From Carettochelys insculpta (taxonomy: Eukaryota > Chordata > Testudines > Carettochelyidae), in assembly GCF_033958435.1 (NCBI RefSeq), contig NC_134144.1, positions 10,968,010 through 11,032,009 on the forward strand: DNA of 64,000 nucleotides. The letters run 5' to 3'. A program made the translations under genes and the position numbers. Shown here one piece after another: positions 50,751-62,822 of the stretch (positions are counted from its first letter, which is position 1; the number at the start of each line of letters is the position of its first letter). The notes under the pieces were generated by a model. It was not told the DNA's origin. It made no database searches and saw only the letters and a list, made by a program, of their open reading frames with translations.

Positions 50751-53337
50751 AGAATTGAGCAGAGACTGCCTGGAAACATCAGTGATGGGTGTTCACTGGA
50801 GCAATGGCATCAGCACACACCCTTGAACTATGTAGGCAAGCTTACAATGGCTGCCTAGAAACCCTCTGATTTCTGGCTTTCAGCTAAGACTCTAGAGGTG
50901 ACTCATTCTCTCTGTAAGTAGCCTAAGTGCCACTACATGGGACTGCAAACCACACCGCTAGGCATGTGGATTACACATGCACACTGTAATCCTTCCTGAC
51001 TACATATCTATGAAAGCAAAGGAGTGAATTTAGCCTTATTACCGTTCTTAACATGAGTGCCTCAAAGATTTAGCAGGTTATGTATAATCCAATAGATTGA
51101 GACCTTTTTCCCCACATAATATCAACAGTTTCATCCATAGGGGATCCCAACCAAAGCCAACTACAAACATTGTGAAATATGGCTTTTTTCCAGGACATGT
51201 ATCTCTGCAACCTAAGTCTCACATGACCCCAATATTGGGTCAAAAATTCTACTCTGCACTGTCTTGAGGTAAACCAAATTTCAAAGCAATCCAAGTAAGC
51301 ATGTTGATTTGAGAAGACTTAGAAAGGCCAACTTTTAAACAGGACTGGTGAGACAACTTTATAGCGGTGTTGCCATGCAATATAATATACTATGGAAAAA
51401 ACCAGAACTAGATTAAAATGCTTTGTTGCTACACTCTCCAGAGGGATAAAGCATTCCAAAGATATAATACCTCCATCTTTCCACTAGTCCAGAACTGAAA
51501 ACTGTTAGTCTTGGATACAGGGGAGGGGAATAGATTTTACCTCTAGAGAGAAAGGAAAATACGTTTTTGTATGAATTTTTTTTAAATAGCTGTCTACAGT
51601 GAGGTTTGGCATATTTGACTTATTGCTAGCAGAGATAAATTAGTGGGTAGAGTATAAGTTAGATGATCAAAGATATAAAATAAATATGGTTTGTCAGGTG
51701 GACACGTGGTGTCTATGGGACTATTTAGCGTAGCTGAACTTGGTTTGGTGGGGAAAGACTGAGATCATGTAGACTAATGACAAAGAATTGGAAAGTTGGC
51801 AGTGGTGCTTCAGAATTAAACTTAGATTTCTGCCTGTTCAGCTGTGGAGTCAGAATGTGTTGCTAAGGTGCGCAAGTCTTTTTAAGCTTTGCAGCCAGGA
51901 GGTCAAAACATCAACACTGATGCAGACAGTGGCATTTACAGAGAAAAGAAGGAAAAGATCAGTCCACACCCTTTATTCTCCCTTGTCTGAAGCAGCTGCA
52001 AAAATACTGTATAAAACATAAAGCAAACATCTTTTGTGTTCTTTCAAACCAGGGACAGCAATAACTGAAAAATTGACAAAAAAAAAAGAAAAGAAAAAAA
52101 GTCCTTATCCCCCACACCATCACTTTCTTCACGTGAGGGGCTGCAGACTGTTTGTCTGTAATTTGTGTACTTAACAATCAATACCAATTAGGAGCAGGCG
52201 CTTTGCTGATTTAATGCTGTTCCCCAAGCCTTCCTCCACTAAACCCATACCCCTGTCACATTATTATGGAAGTAGCTGCTGATTTGTAAAGCAAGGACTT
52301 GCATTGCAATAAGCTTCCTCTATCATTACCTGAGATCAGAACAGAAGCACTTCAGGTTCCCTGGTTAGCATCGCACTTACTGCACACAAGTGCTCAATTA
52401 AAGCAGCCCTTTCAGACAATTATTGAACATTACTGCAACTCAGATATAGAAAAGAGCCCCAAAAACTGAATGTGCTTTTACCCTCCATCAAAGCTGTATG
52501 TTTTGTAGCTGGGCAATAATGCAGCTGCAGATGAATCACCAGGTTATTCTGTTCTCAAGATTTTTTTTTTTAAACTCCCTAAAGTTTACTCCCCACATTC
52601 GAACTACAATTGTGTCCCTGAGAAGCAAACTTCTAGAGTGTCCTAAGACTCATGATATGTTTTCCATAGATTTTATGCAGATACCGTAATGATTATCTAA
52701 GGCTCATTCCCGCTTATGAGGTAATAAGCGTCTCCTAGGCTGAACACAACTCCAAGGCCCAAGGCAGATGTGTTTATGGTAGATAAACTCTGAGCTGAAG
52801 GATATACTTCAGTTAATACCACATTGATAGAATATGCCCTCAAGTTATTACAGAACATTTTAATTTAAAATTGAAATTTTAAATTAAGAAAGAAAATCAA
52901 TCCTAACAATTGACTGTCAAACTACTGAGCGTGTATTCAAAACGTCAAAACACTTGTTTGGCCCTTTCTTGCTCCATTAGCCTTGCTCTCCTCATTGTGT
53001 TCTTGTTCCCAGCCCCCAGCCTCCCTACGAGTCAAGAAGAGTCCAGCACATTCCGCAGTAACTTGGAGGAAAGAACGTGGGTTCTTCCAATGCAATCAAT
53101 GTGAACACAACACCTCACTACTATTCTGTAGAGAAGAGGCTTGCCAGCCTGTGGGACAGGAAGAGAAGATCAAGGGAAAGATGGGAGGAAGAAAATGAGA
53201 AAAAGACGGAATGAGCTTGTTTTCTCCCCCCACAGTTACATCTAACCATTTCAGAAGTTCCTCAAGTTGGTTGGCTTTGCTTTAAAAAACCTCATTTTCA
53301 TATTCATTTGAGAGTTTTGCTCATCTAGTCTGAAGTA
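50751..53337. other. Intronic sequence, nothing recognised
   Basis: About 2.6 kb. It includes an A-rich stretch (52075..52105) and a T-run (52560..52571). ORFs are below 80 codons and without domains. Confidence 0.4.
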
Positions 53338-53833
53338 GTGAAAGTAGTTTGTTCAGCACTGGTGAGGCTGCATCTGGAGTATTGCATGCAGTTCTGTGCC
53401 CCCCCAGCACAGAATGGATGGAGAGGGTCTAGCAGAGGGCAACCAAAATGATTAGGGGGCTGGAGTACATGGGGCTTATTTAGTCTGAAGAAGAGAAGAG
53501 GGAGGGTGATTTGATACCAGCCTTCAACTTCCTGAAGTGGGGTTTTAAAGACGACGGAGAAATGACAGATGGCAGAACAAGGAGCAATGGTCTCAAATTG
53601 CAGTCGGGAAGATCTATGTTGGTTTTTAGGAAAAACTATTTCACCACGAGGGTGATGAAGCACTGGAATGTGTTACCTAGAGAGGCAGTGGAATCTCCAT
53701 CCCTAGAGGTTTTTAAGTCCCGGCTTCAAAAGTCCTGGCTGGGATGATTTAGTTGGGGTTGATCCTGCTTTAGGCAGGTGGCTGGACTTGACAACCTCCT
53801 GAGGTCTCTTCCAGCCCTGGGATTCTGTGATTC
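53338..53833 (+). mobile_element. CR1 LINE 3' end, plus strand
   Basis: A 5'-truncated CR1. Frame 53511..53747 reads FRKNYFTTRVMKHWNVLPRE and then ESPSLEVFKSRLQKSWLG, the C-terminus of the CR1 ORF2 protein. It is followed by the 3' UTR (tcctgctttaggcaggtgg, gaggtctcttccagccctgg) and the tail gattctgtgattc. About 500 bp remain, broken upstream. It is the best preserved CR1 end in the window and is antisense to PARD3B. Confidence 0.92.
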
Positions 53834-54863
53834 AAACAGAGACAGCTGCCTGTTTTGTAGGTTCCATGTGAATGTTTTCTGTTCGTATCTAAAAATGGGA
53901 CTCCAGACTTGCGGGGTGTATAATGATATACAGATACTTAGAGATAGGCTAGTCGAAGCAGTGAGTGTTTCTCTTGCCCCTGGGTCCTCCCAAGCAGCCT
54001 TGTTTTCTCTGGGATACAATCCAGAGTATGGTTACAAATGAATTACTTCGCTTTCTGTGGCAGCCCCAGTGTCAACCTCCGTACAATGGCCTAAGTTCTA
54101 TGCGACTACCAACGTCACTAACAAACCTGTTGCAAGGAGTCATGCATCTGGCAGAGAATCTGTGCTAGAGAGTCAAACTCCTCAAGAGCAATTAGTTGGG
54201 TTGCCAGGCTTCCCTGTGTTGATGTAAGCAAAGAGGTCCAGAGCTTTTTCCGGTGTAGCTGCTCATTTATCATTTCTAACATTGACAGTGTGCATGAGCT
54301 GATGCAGAAATAAGAGAATGACTCCGCACTGGTGCTTAATGTTTGCAGTGACCGATTGGATCACTGGCTGTATCAACGACTTCATGGTCACTGGCCAAAG
54401 TCACATTTCAAAGTATATCAACTGAAAGCACAACACCACTGCCAGGCAATATCTTTCTAGACTGCATCTTGCCCCCTCCCAGTTCTTCCATCTCTCTCCA
54501 GTCACCCAAACTTTTTTGTTAGCAACATGCGGCAGTGACTACATCTCTCAAGGTACATTTACATTTTTCTAATGATTACAGGATCCAAATCTTGAGGCTG
54601 TATATTTGCAGTGTTGCTCAGTCTTCACTTGTCTTTCCATCAATGATATCTTGACTCTACTAGGGTCCTAAACTCTGCTTAGAAATAATAAGGCTTTTCC
54701 ACTGATTTCTCCTAATGTCACACACTGGACCATGCATAGAGATGCAGTGTTGTTTTTGTTGACTCATGCTGAGTTTTCATCAGGTGGATCCTATTAGTTC
54801 TAGCCTGGGATATAAAAGGATTTGATTGATTTAACCTTGGGCTGGGACTGACTGGTCCTACAG
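53834..54863. other. Intronic sequence, nothing recognised
   Basis: About 1 kb between the CR1 tail and the hAT-type element. Its last 8 bp (54856..54863, tcctacag) are the left target duplication of that element. Confidence 0.45.
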
Positions 54864-55467
54864 CAGGGGTAGGCAAGACACAGAGGTTGGGAGGGAGGGG
54901 AAGGCTTTGCTTACTTCTCCCGCCCCTTTGCAAAATAACTCATCATCCCATTGGCCGGTTTACAGTTTATGGCCAATAGGAGCTCAGAGATTTCGCTAGT
55001 GGGGGCAGGAGCAGCACGCAAAGCCTCCCGCTCCCTTCCAGGTGCTGCAGATAGCTACAGGGAACAGGCAGCAGTTTTGAGCATTTTGGGACTGCAGCAG
55101 GGAGAGAGGCTGCTACGGGGCTGCTGGCCAGGAGCTACACAGGTCAGTCTTGTGGCCAGAGCCTGCCTCTGGCATCCCAGGTCTTCCCCCCTCCCCCCAC
55201 TTAATCCTAATCCTCTGCCTCTCCTTTGCATAGTGACCCTGAACCTCCATCCCCTGCCCAGGTCACAGACCTCTTCTCGCTAGGTCACAGCCCAAGCCCC
55301 TGTATTCCCTCCTTCCAGACCCCCGCCCCAAACTCCCTTCTGCACACAACTGCCTTCCCAGACCCTGCACCTATTCCATTAATATTATGGAAGAGTGTGG
55401 CCCTTGACGGCTTCCCAAATTCTTGGAGTGACCCCCCTCACCCACCAAAAATTATTGCCCACCCCTG
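54864..55467. mobile_element. hAT-type nonautonomous DNA transposon, complete, 8-bp target duplication
   Basis: The ends CAGGGGTAGGCAA and TTGCCCACCCCTG form a perfect 13-bp inverted repeat except for one base. TCCTACAG is duplicated exactly on both sides (54856..54863 and 55468..55475). Eight-base duplications and CAGGGGT-type ends are the hallmark of hAT/Charlie elements. The interior is GC-rich and has no transposase, so it needed a helper in trans. ORFs of 97 to 110 codons inside are shadows. Confidence 0.93.
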
Positions 55468-55655
55468 TCCTACAGTGAGAATCCTACAGAATAGCCGCCA
55501 AGCTGGCGAGAAAGTTTAGGCTGTAGGCTATGTTTTGTTATTATTTAACAATAAAGGTAAGCCCCTAAAGGAGGTAAGTTTGCACCACTTAAATCCAGTA
55601 TCTGTCTGGTCTGCACAGAATAGATCAAGAACTGTACCTACTTATAGACTCTTAG

Positions 55656-55990
55656 GGGTATGTCTCCACTCCTGAATTAACTCAGCTGCTTGGCACTCAA
55701 GTCTGCGCATCCAGGTTAGCAGCCGCACTGCAAAGCCATCCCTGCGTTCCACAATGGCGCTTTGCTCACTTGCGCATGTTGCCAGGACTTCTGGGGGGCA
55801 GATTACTTGGTTCTTTGTGCTGCAGTAAAGCGACCTGCTGTACGATTCTTCCCCAATCAACTGTGGGACAACCTGCCTGTTATTCTAGATCCACAGGAGG
55901 GAATTAGGGGAAAATATTAGAAGACTCAAGTTATCTAGCTTGTGTCTTTACTACAAAGTGGGTGAAAGCCTCACTCAAGCTTAAGCCCAT
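55656..55990. mobile_element. MITE-like fragment with 'GGGTATGTCTCCAC' end
   Basis: The left end ggggtatgtctccactcc resembles the TCTACAC-ended group with one change. Inside are 'gcagtaaagcgacctgctg' and a CpG-containing middle. No inverted right end is evident, so the right boundary is a guess. Confidence 0.4.
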
Positions 55991-56639
55991 TTCACCAGAT
56001 AAACTAGCCAGCTCAGATCGAAAGCATCACTCAACATTGGCCAGAGATTTTTATTTGCGGACAACAGTAGCATTAGCAGAGGCCAGATATACTTGGCAGT
56101 CAATGTCCCATCCAGAACTCCAAGCATTTGATTGTTGTGTTCTCTTTTCCTGGAGCCTCAACTTTCTTCATTCAGATCCACTCAATGCCTGTCTACTGCT
56201 GTCATTCTTCCTTGCAAAGTCTTGGCCTTGGTATGTCTGCGCTCTTAATCACAGCCAGAATTTTGGGGTGGACTAGTAAAAACAACCTTGTGCCCACTTC
56301 CCCCTCTCCTATATACTCAACACAAAAATGGTATCACCCAGAGCAACAATTGTGGCGATGGCCTTGAGAGGGAGAAGACAGACCGAGGTGCGCAGTCTTG
56401 TGACCAAGTGAAGGAACAGATATGGAAATTTCTGAGTAAGGAACTGCCTTCTGTTTGTTTCTATTATGGACAGAAGCAGGATAGCAGCAACGAACGTATG
56501 TAACACGCGTCATGCATTTCTCTTCCTAAGGAAAACAATCCTGCAAGCTGGCTGGTTCTTTGGGGCAATCAGGCAACCACTCCCATGGACGCTAAGGGGA
56601 GTAGAGGGCTGAGAATCCAACCAAGTATTACTTCAAAAC

Positions 56640-57330
56640 AGAGTTGCAAATTTTCAGTTCAATGAAATCAACATTTTTGCAGGAGCACATCAGTTTTGAT
56701 GGAACTTTCACTGGGAAAGGTTTCTTAGGTTTAGGATGATTTTTCCTGCTAAAACAAGAGAAAGACAGACACACATGCACACCCTTCCTTCAACAGCCAA
56801 CGCTTAAGTATTCAAATATTACGTGGGAGAGCCAGGTTCAACTCCCTGCTCTCCTGATTCAGGACAAGGATTTGTCTTGATCTTCCACAACCCAGGCCTA
56901 TCTACCAGACTACTAGCTATGCTGGGTGGATAACATTTCTGTTGTTGTAGTTCAGCTTTTTAAAAATAAATAATTAAATATTCACTGGACCAGAGACCTA
57001 AATCTGAGTCTCCAACGTCTCAGATGTGTACAGTGGACTCAGGAATCAGCTGCTCTCTCTTTGTCTGGTCCAGTGAATAGTCAGTTTTTACACAAACCTG
57101 TACAGTTCCCGTGCTAGAATAGCCAACAGCCTGGTGAGTAGGGCATTCACCAAAACTGTTGGAGACCCTAATTAGAGTTCCTGCTCCAGATCAGTCTTGG
57201 TCTTGAACATCCTAAGTAAGTGCCTGCACCACTGAGTTTAATGGAGTGAATCTCATCTTCTCTTTTTTGTTTTTCATGGAAAAACCTCTTCAAAACAGAG
57301 ACGTTTTGTCCAGATGTGGAACAGGAAAAT
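56640..57330. repeat. Composite interspersed repeat with mirrored central part
   Basis: The outer parts contain 'caacatttttgcagg' and 'gaaaaacctcttcaaaac', roughly inverted to each other. Within, gtgggagagccaggttcaac and its neighbours have a box-B-like GGTTCAACTCC, and a related segment returns near 57130..57190. A 14-bp perfect inverted repeat (attcactggaccag, 56980..56993 and 57065..57078) sits near the centre. I recognise the pattern as a common turtle repeat but cannot class it. Confidence 0.45.
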
Positions 57331-59050
57331 TTCTGAAATCTCAAAATTTAGGATAGGAAAATCATTTCCTGCCTATCGCTAGATGAGAGTTAAACAACAC
57401 TGGAAATTAGTGGGAAAATAAAATTACAAGGGAATTTTAATAATTTTCTCCTCTTTCTGTTTAGAATTAGGTTTAGTATTTTTATGTATGATTACTAGCA
57501 TCACAGAGATAGTGTATTTCTCTGTTCACATTACCACAGTGAACCTATTAATTATGAAAACTGTAAGAAAAACTGTATTTCCATGCTGCATATCTCCTAA
57601 GGTATATTTTCCTGTTCAAGAAGAACAGTTTAGTTAAATTGCTAGCCTGCTAAATGGAAATACCAGAAGCTATTAGAGGCTTCCATTTTAAATATGCAAG
57701 TGACTGGCCTATAAACAAGATTTTAACAGCTTCTCTTTTGAACAGCTCTGTTTAATTAATCTTCAGCCATTAACCATTCATTTAAAATGCCACTTACAAA
57801 ATCTTAATTTTGCACATTATCAGCTGGTTCACAAATAGCTATCCATGAGCAATAGCGTAATGATCTCCCTCTCTCTTTCTTAGCGCTTACCAACCTTATA
57901 GTCAATTTTGGCTTCTTAATTAACCACATGCATATTAGCATTTAAAATTAAATGGCAGGGTTTTTTTTTTAAAGGCTTAATGTGCAGAGCAAAGTTAATA
58001 CTCTGCTTATTCTGCTGCTTGTTAAAAGGTACAAAACCCCAGCTTTTGTGCAATCAACCTCCTGCACAAGTTAGAAATTGGTACCTTTTGCCTGAAGCCA
58101 ATAAAATCAGCAATGGAAGAAAGACATACATGCTCATATCATATCATTTGCACATTATAAAAAAAATCTCAATATTTGCTTTAGTTTGTATGTTTAAAAA
58201 GCTGAAAACACCATCCTCCAACATAAGTGACGGCAGATCCTCAGACGCATGCATGCGTTTTACAGCTGTGTCCAAAGGACTGCATAAAAAGAGGTGGGTT
58301 TAACAATAAATAGGGAGAGTGATCACAGTATTATCACATCAAGAAAAGTTGGATCTGGAGGAAAAAACATCTCATCTACATGAATACTTATCACAGCTGC
58401 AATTTAGGGATTTGCTGGATTACAACATATACGATTTTACACATCTGTCAATAAGATCCAAATACAAACCCAGTACTTAAGCATGTTTCTGGGCAGACTT
58501 GTGACAAGTTCCAGGAGACACTAAGTCTGGTAACCAATGGCTGGCTTACAGTAAGAATTTATGCAGTATTGTAGGCTCTTCCAGGCAGCGACCATCACAG
58601 TACCTGTAACACTCATTCTCACCATGGCTTTAGACTTTTCTGCTATACAAATAAAACAGTAAATTATGATCTGTGGCAGATGAGCTTCAAAGTTATTCAT
58701 GTTATGTAAAGGAAAACTGTACTCATTTTCCTCAGACTGGCACTTTGAAATTTCTGAAGATAAGCGGCATAAATAAAGGACTATATTTGGCAATGAATTT
58801 GGCATACTTTAAAACACATACTGGGCTGAGCAAACACATTGAGCAATTTGTACTTCTTTAGCATCCTTCTTGAGATACATGAAGTCTTTCATCTATCTTT
58901 TATATCGCTGTGTTTTAAAAATAAGAACAAGTAAATTGCCTTTTGAAAGTTTGCAGTGGGATTGCAGCATGTACTGTGCATGGCATGTAAGGGATATCAG
59001 TGTTGTATACAGCACATTTTCACTATGGAGTGAGACCTAGTGTGACACTA
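57331..59050. other. Intronic sequence, AT-rich, unassigned
   Basis: About 1.7 kb. The part 57640..57960 is AT-rich and repeat-free by eye with many TAAT-type motifs; it could be a conserved non-coding element. ORFs up to 107 codons show no domain. Confidence 0.4.
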
Positions 59051-59314
59051 GGGCTGTGTCTACACTACTAAAATAACTTTGAAGTTGCTTACTTCTAAGA
59101 AGAGCGTCTACACACACCCTACTTTCAAGTTCAAAATTTGAAGTAGGGCACTACTCCATTCCTGGAAATGGAGTAAGGACTTTGAAGTTGGGCTCCCTAC
59201 TTCAAAGTTAACTTCCAAGTACGAAGAAATGCGTGTAGACTCTCTGCTGGCTAATTTGATGTAGTCCCTAACTGTGAAGTTAACGTCGAAGATGGATCCT
59301 AGTGTAGACGCACC
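59051..59314. mobile_element. MITE, TCTACAC-ended group, 264 bp
   Basis: The ends GGGCTGTGTCTACACTAC and CCTAGTGTAGACGCACC are inverted. CTA occurs on both sides (59048..59050 and 59315..59317). The interior repeats 'actttgaagtt' and 'gaagtaggg' with their complements. Confidence 0.82.
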
Positions 59315-59399
59315 CTATATAATTAAAGTATGATCATGTCTATAACTGTTGCACCCACGGTTATATAATTACTGTACAACAAATCTTGTAAAAATATGG

Positions 59400-61040
59400 C
59401 ATGTGAGGTGTCAATGGAAAAGCCGTGATTTGCCGACTATTGTGTATGCATATAATTTTTGTACCTAAAGCAATGAATACTGACTACTGTAGTGGGACAG
59501 CAGCCCCACTTTGGCACTGGAGGGACAAAGGCAGGTCAGAGAGGTTGTGCAGAACCCCAGCTTATCAAGAAAGGGCTTACTGGGAGGCAACCAAGAGAAG
59601 GCTTGCTGTGGTAGGGCAGATATAAGGATCTGCTCAGGAGAGCAGAAACCAATCTCTCTTCTGAAGGGCAACAGCAGAGGACTGGCTACCTTTGAGAGCA
59701 CCAAGAACAGAATAGTGGTGGGCAAAGTCAAGGGAGCCAGAAGGAGCTCCAGCCTGATAACAGCCAGACTGGGCCCTGGTTAAAAGGGCAGAAAGGGTGC
59801 AAGGGCTATAGGGAAGTGGCCCAGGGAATTGGGGAAAAACGAGGTGGGAGCACAGTCAGAGGGCTATGCCCTGTAGAGGACACTGTGGTCCAGGAGCAAC
59901 GTGTATCCAGAATCCATAACTGGTGGAGATAACAGAGTGACGAAGGACAAGGCACCTTCTGAAGAGGGCACATGGGAGCTGGATTTGAGATAACGCCCAA
60001 GACAACCAGCAAGAGCCGCCATGGTGGGAAGTGCTAGCCTCATAACATTACAGATGTGTTTGCTCAGGGCCACTTGCTCTCCCAACTGGATGGACCGGAC
60101 ACTATGGGTGGCAATGTCATCCAATCTGAGAGAACCGGCAACCCTAGTTTGTTCCTGCGGTGACATCACTAAGGCAATTTATATCTAGTCTAGCTACCAT
60201 ATTGTTAATGAACCACTGAAGTTGATGGCCCATCAATGAACGCAATGAGCCATGGAAGATGCTTATCCCCACCCTTCCCGAATATGGAACCACTTCAGCC
60301 ACAATATCAGTACTGGCTGCTCCTGTATCGCTGAAGTATGCAAGGACATGTGACTTGCTCAGGTGACTGAAATCCATTTTGTTCCCATACTTCTTCAAAA
60401 ATTAAGACATTTTTCCCTCCACATGGGAGACAGTATACAATGCCCTGGAAGGATCTCCATTTTACATCTTTCCTCCTCTGATCCCTGAGTTACGGACTTA
60501 AACTAAAATTGCTGAGCAACCAATGGACTGAGGATCTTCCAGTCCGTTGGACATTACCAGAGACATTAAAAGCCAGCAGTGTATTCCAACGCTGTTACAA
60601 AACCTGATTTAAGAACTTCGCAATGATTGTATGTATTTGATTCCTTTGCTCATTTTAACTCTCTTTTCTTTTCTCTTACAAATGATCCTTTTGATATTAA
60701 ATACTAAAGGACTGGCAACAGCATAGCTATGGAATAAAATCTAAATATATATTGACTGTGGTATGTGGAGTGTCCTTTGGGATCAGAAGAACCCTTTGAT
60801 TGATGAAATCGGTTTTAAATAACCAATCATCATTAAGTCTGCCGTCTGAGTGGTGAAACAAGAGCTGGCCAGATATGTTTACTTTTGTTACTGTTCTGGT
60901 ATATTTTATGGAAAAATAATCACCAATTTAGGGGTGAAGCTGCCTGTTTTTAAGAAGCTTGTTGTGAATCTGGCCTCTTCAGTTGTGACCCCCAGAGGCA
61001 CAGTGACACGTAGGTTGTGCTGCGGCAGAAGTTTGTAATG
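59400..61040 (+). mobile_element. LTR-retroelement-like interspersed sequence (unresolved)
   Basis: Blocks such as gtagtgggacagcagcccca, a TATA-like gatataagga near 59619, and 'gatattaaatactaaaggac' with 'ggcaacagcat' near 60700 look like pieces of a turtle LTR-type repeat I have seen in other contexts. I see no paired LTRs, primer-binding site or pol domain, and ORFs are at most 101 codons. Class and borders are tentative. Confidence 0.35.
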
Positions 61041-62488
61041 TTATGATACAGCCTAGATGACTAAGCACTGTAAAGGGATGTATGACTCACTAACCCTTTC
61101 AGTAACATACATCCCAGGGACTGTGGGTGACTGCATCCATGGGGGAGGCTAGCCTCCAGCCCCCGCCTTCTGCCTGAAATCCCTCTCTTTCTGCACTCCC
61201 TCCCCCACTGGGCCCAGGGAACACTTGTGGCTGTAACTATAGCTGCTGGTCTGCCCCACCTTCCTCGCTCTCAGCTCTGCCTTCCCAAACAGCCTGATGT
61301 GGCCCCAGCCACGCTCCACTGACAGCCCCAACCTGTTTGCCTCAGCCTGTGTCAAAAAGGGAACAGCCAGGAGGAGAGGGTCTGGGGTGGAGTATGGGCA
61401 GGAACATATCAGGCTGCCTTTAACACCTGCTGCCTCTGATATGTACCAAAAAAGCACAGCCAGTGCTGCATACTGAGGCAATACACAGTCGTCTCAGGCA
61501 CAGTCCTTCCTGAGTTCCCCCAGCTGTACCACCTATGGGATAATACAGGCCCAGCTTCCACCTTCAGGCCTGCTCCTGTTTGCTCTTCCCTGCCAGAGGC
61601 TGCACCACCCTATGCCACCCATCCTCCCAGTTCTGGAGCTCCTCTGGTTGCACTGCCTGTCCTGTGCTGGAGAAAGTGAGGGGACCAGAGTGGCTTCCAG
61701 TTGTGCAGGGCCCATACTTGCCGGGAGTCGAGCTGGGTGGTGTATTCTGGGGTCATGCTACCTACCCACCCACCTGTCTGGGGCTGGGAAGGGGCAAGGA
61801 GCTTGGGCTGTGCTGCCTGGTTCTCCAGGATCAGGGTGGGTACAGGGGGTGGTTGCCTAGGGCTGGGTCCAGCAGCCAGAGTGGGGAGGGGCTTTGGGGC
61901 ACTGGGCAGGGGTCAGCGGTCACAATGGTGCTGAGCTCTAATTGGTGCAGGAGGAATGAGGCCTCAGGCAGCAGAGATGAGGAACAAACCTCTCCATGCA
62001 AGGGTTCAATCCACCACCCATGCTTTCTGCTCTTGGCAGGCTCAACAGGCTGGTAGGGTGATGGGAATGCCATATGGACACATTAAGTGAGCAGACCTCC
62101 TTGTGCTCTTCCCAGTGTAATAAATATACCTTCGTCTGGTACTAACACATGACAAGAGAGACTGGGGGAAGTTCTCTGCTTACTTTTCATTCCAACACCA
62201 ACTTTTCATTCCAGCCCCAGCCAGTTTTGAAGCAGTAGCCACTACAGTGGCTATGTTATTGTTATGAAAACGTATTTATTGTTGAAGCCAACTAGCCAAA
62301 CAGCCACATGTGACTAGTGGCTAACATGCTGGATACCCCGGCTCTACCTGCATTGTACAAGCAATTCCATGACATTGACAGGAAAGAAGCTTCCTTTCAT
62401 TTCCATATATACTGTTGACCCAAACTTGTGATGAGTGAGTGCTGTTTTTAATCAGACTGTTAGGGATACTCAATTATTGAAGAGATGA
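61041..62488. other. GC-rich intronic block, unassigned
   Basis: 61130..62060 is clearly GC-richer than the surroundings and produces overlapping ORFs on both strands (up to 158 codons) without recognisable domains. A local palindrome (gggggaggctagcctcc) lies near 61142. It may be the interior of a nonautonomous element whose ends I did not find. Confidence 0.4.
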
Positions 62489-62822
62489 GAGCTACATCTG
62501 AACTAGAGAGTTTTGTTGACAAAACTCATGGAGCGTCCATACTAAAAATGAGTTCTGTCGACAGTACCTTGGTGCTTTTGTTGACAGCCTTTTGCCCCCC
62601 CCACGCCCCCCCCAGGAGGCCCAACACCTTTCTCAACAGACTGTTGACAAAAAAGCCACGTGGACCTTCTGTCACGGGAACAGCTGGGCAGTCCGGCCGT
62701 GTTCTATCAACAGAGCAGATCCACTTTCATGTGTGGCTGCAATCTGTCGAAAGAAGTTTTGTTGGCAGATATCTTCCAACAGTAACTTCTGACGACAGAT
62801 CACTGTAGTGTAGACATAGCCT
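62489..62822. mobile_element. MITE, TCTACAC-ended group, right end intact
   Basis: The right end reads cagatcactgtagtgtagacatagcc. The left end (agctacatctgaactagaga) is a decayed version of GGCTATGTCTACAC. The interior has 'ttttgttgacaaaactc' and 'tcaacagactgttgacaaaa', matching a group of turtle elements rich in TTGTYGACA. Confidence 0.7.

Noticed and set aside
61149..62056. ORFs of 110 and 158 codons in a GC-rich block
   Set aside because: Overlapping frames on both strands, no domain, low-complexity Gly/Ser/Pro composition.
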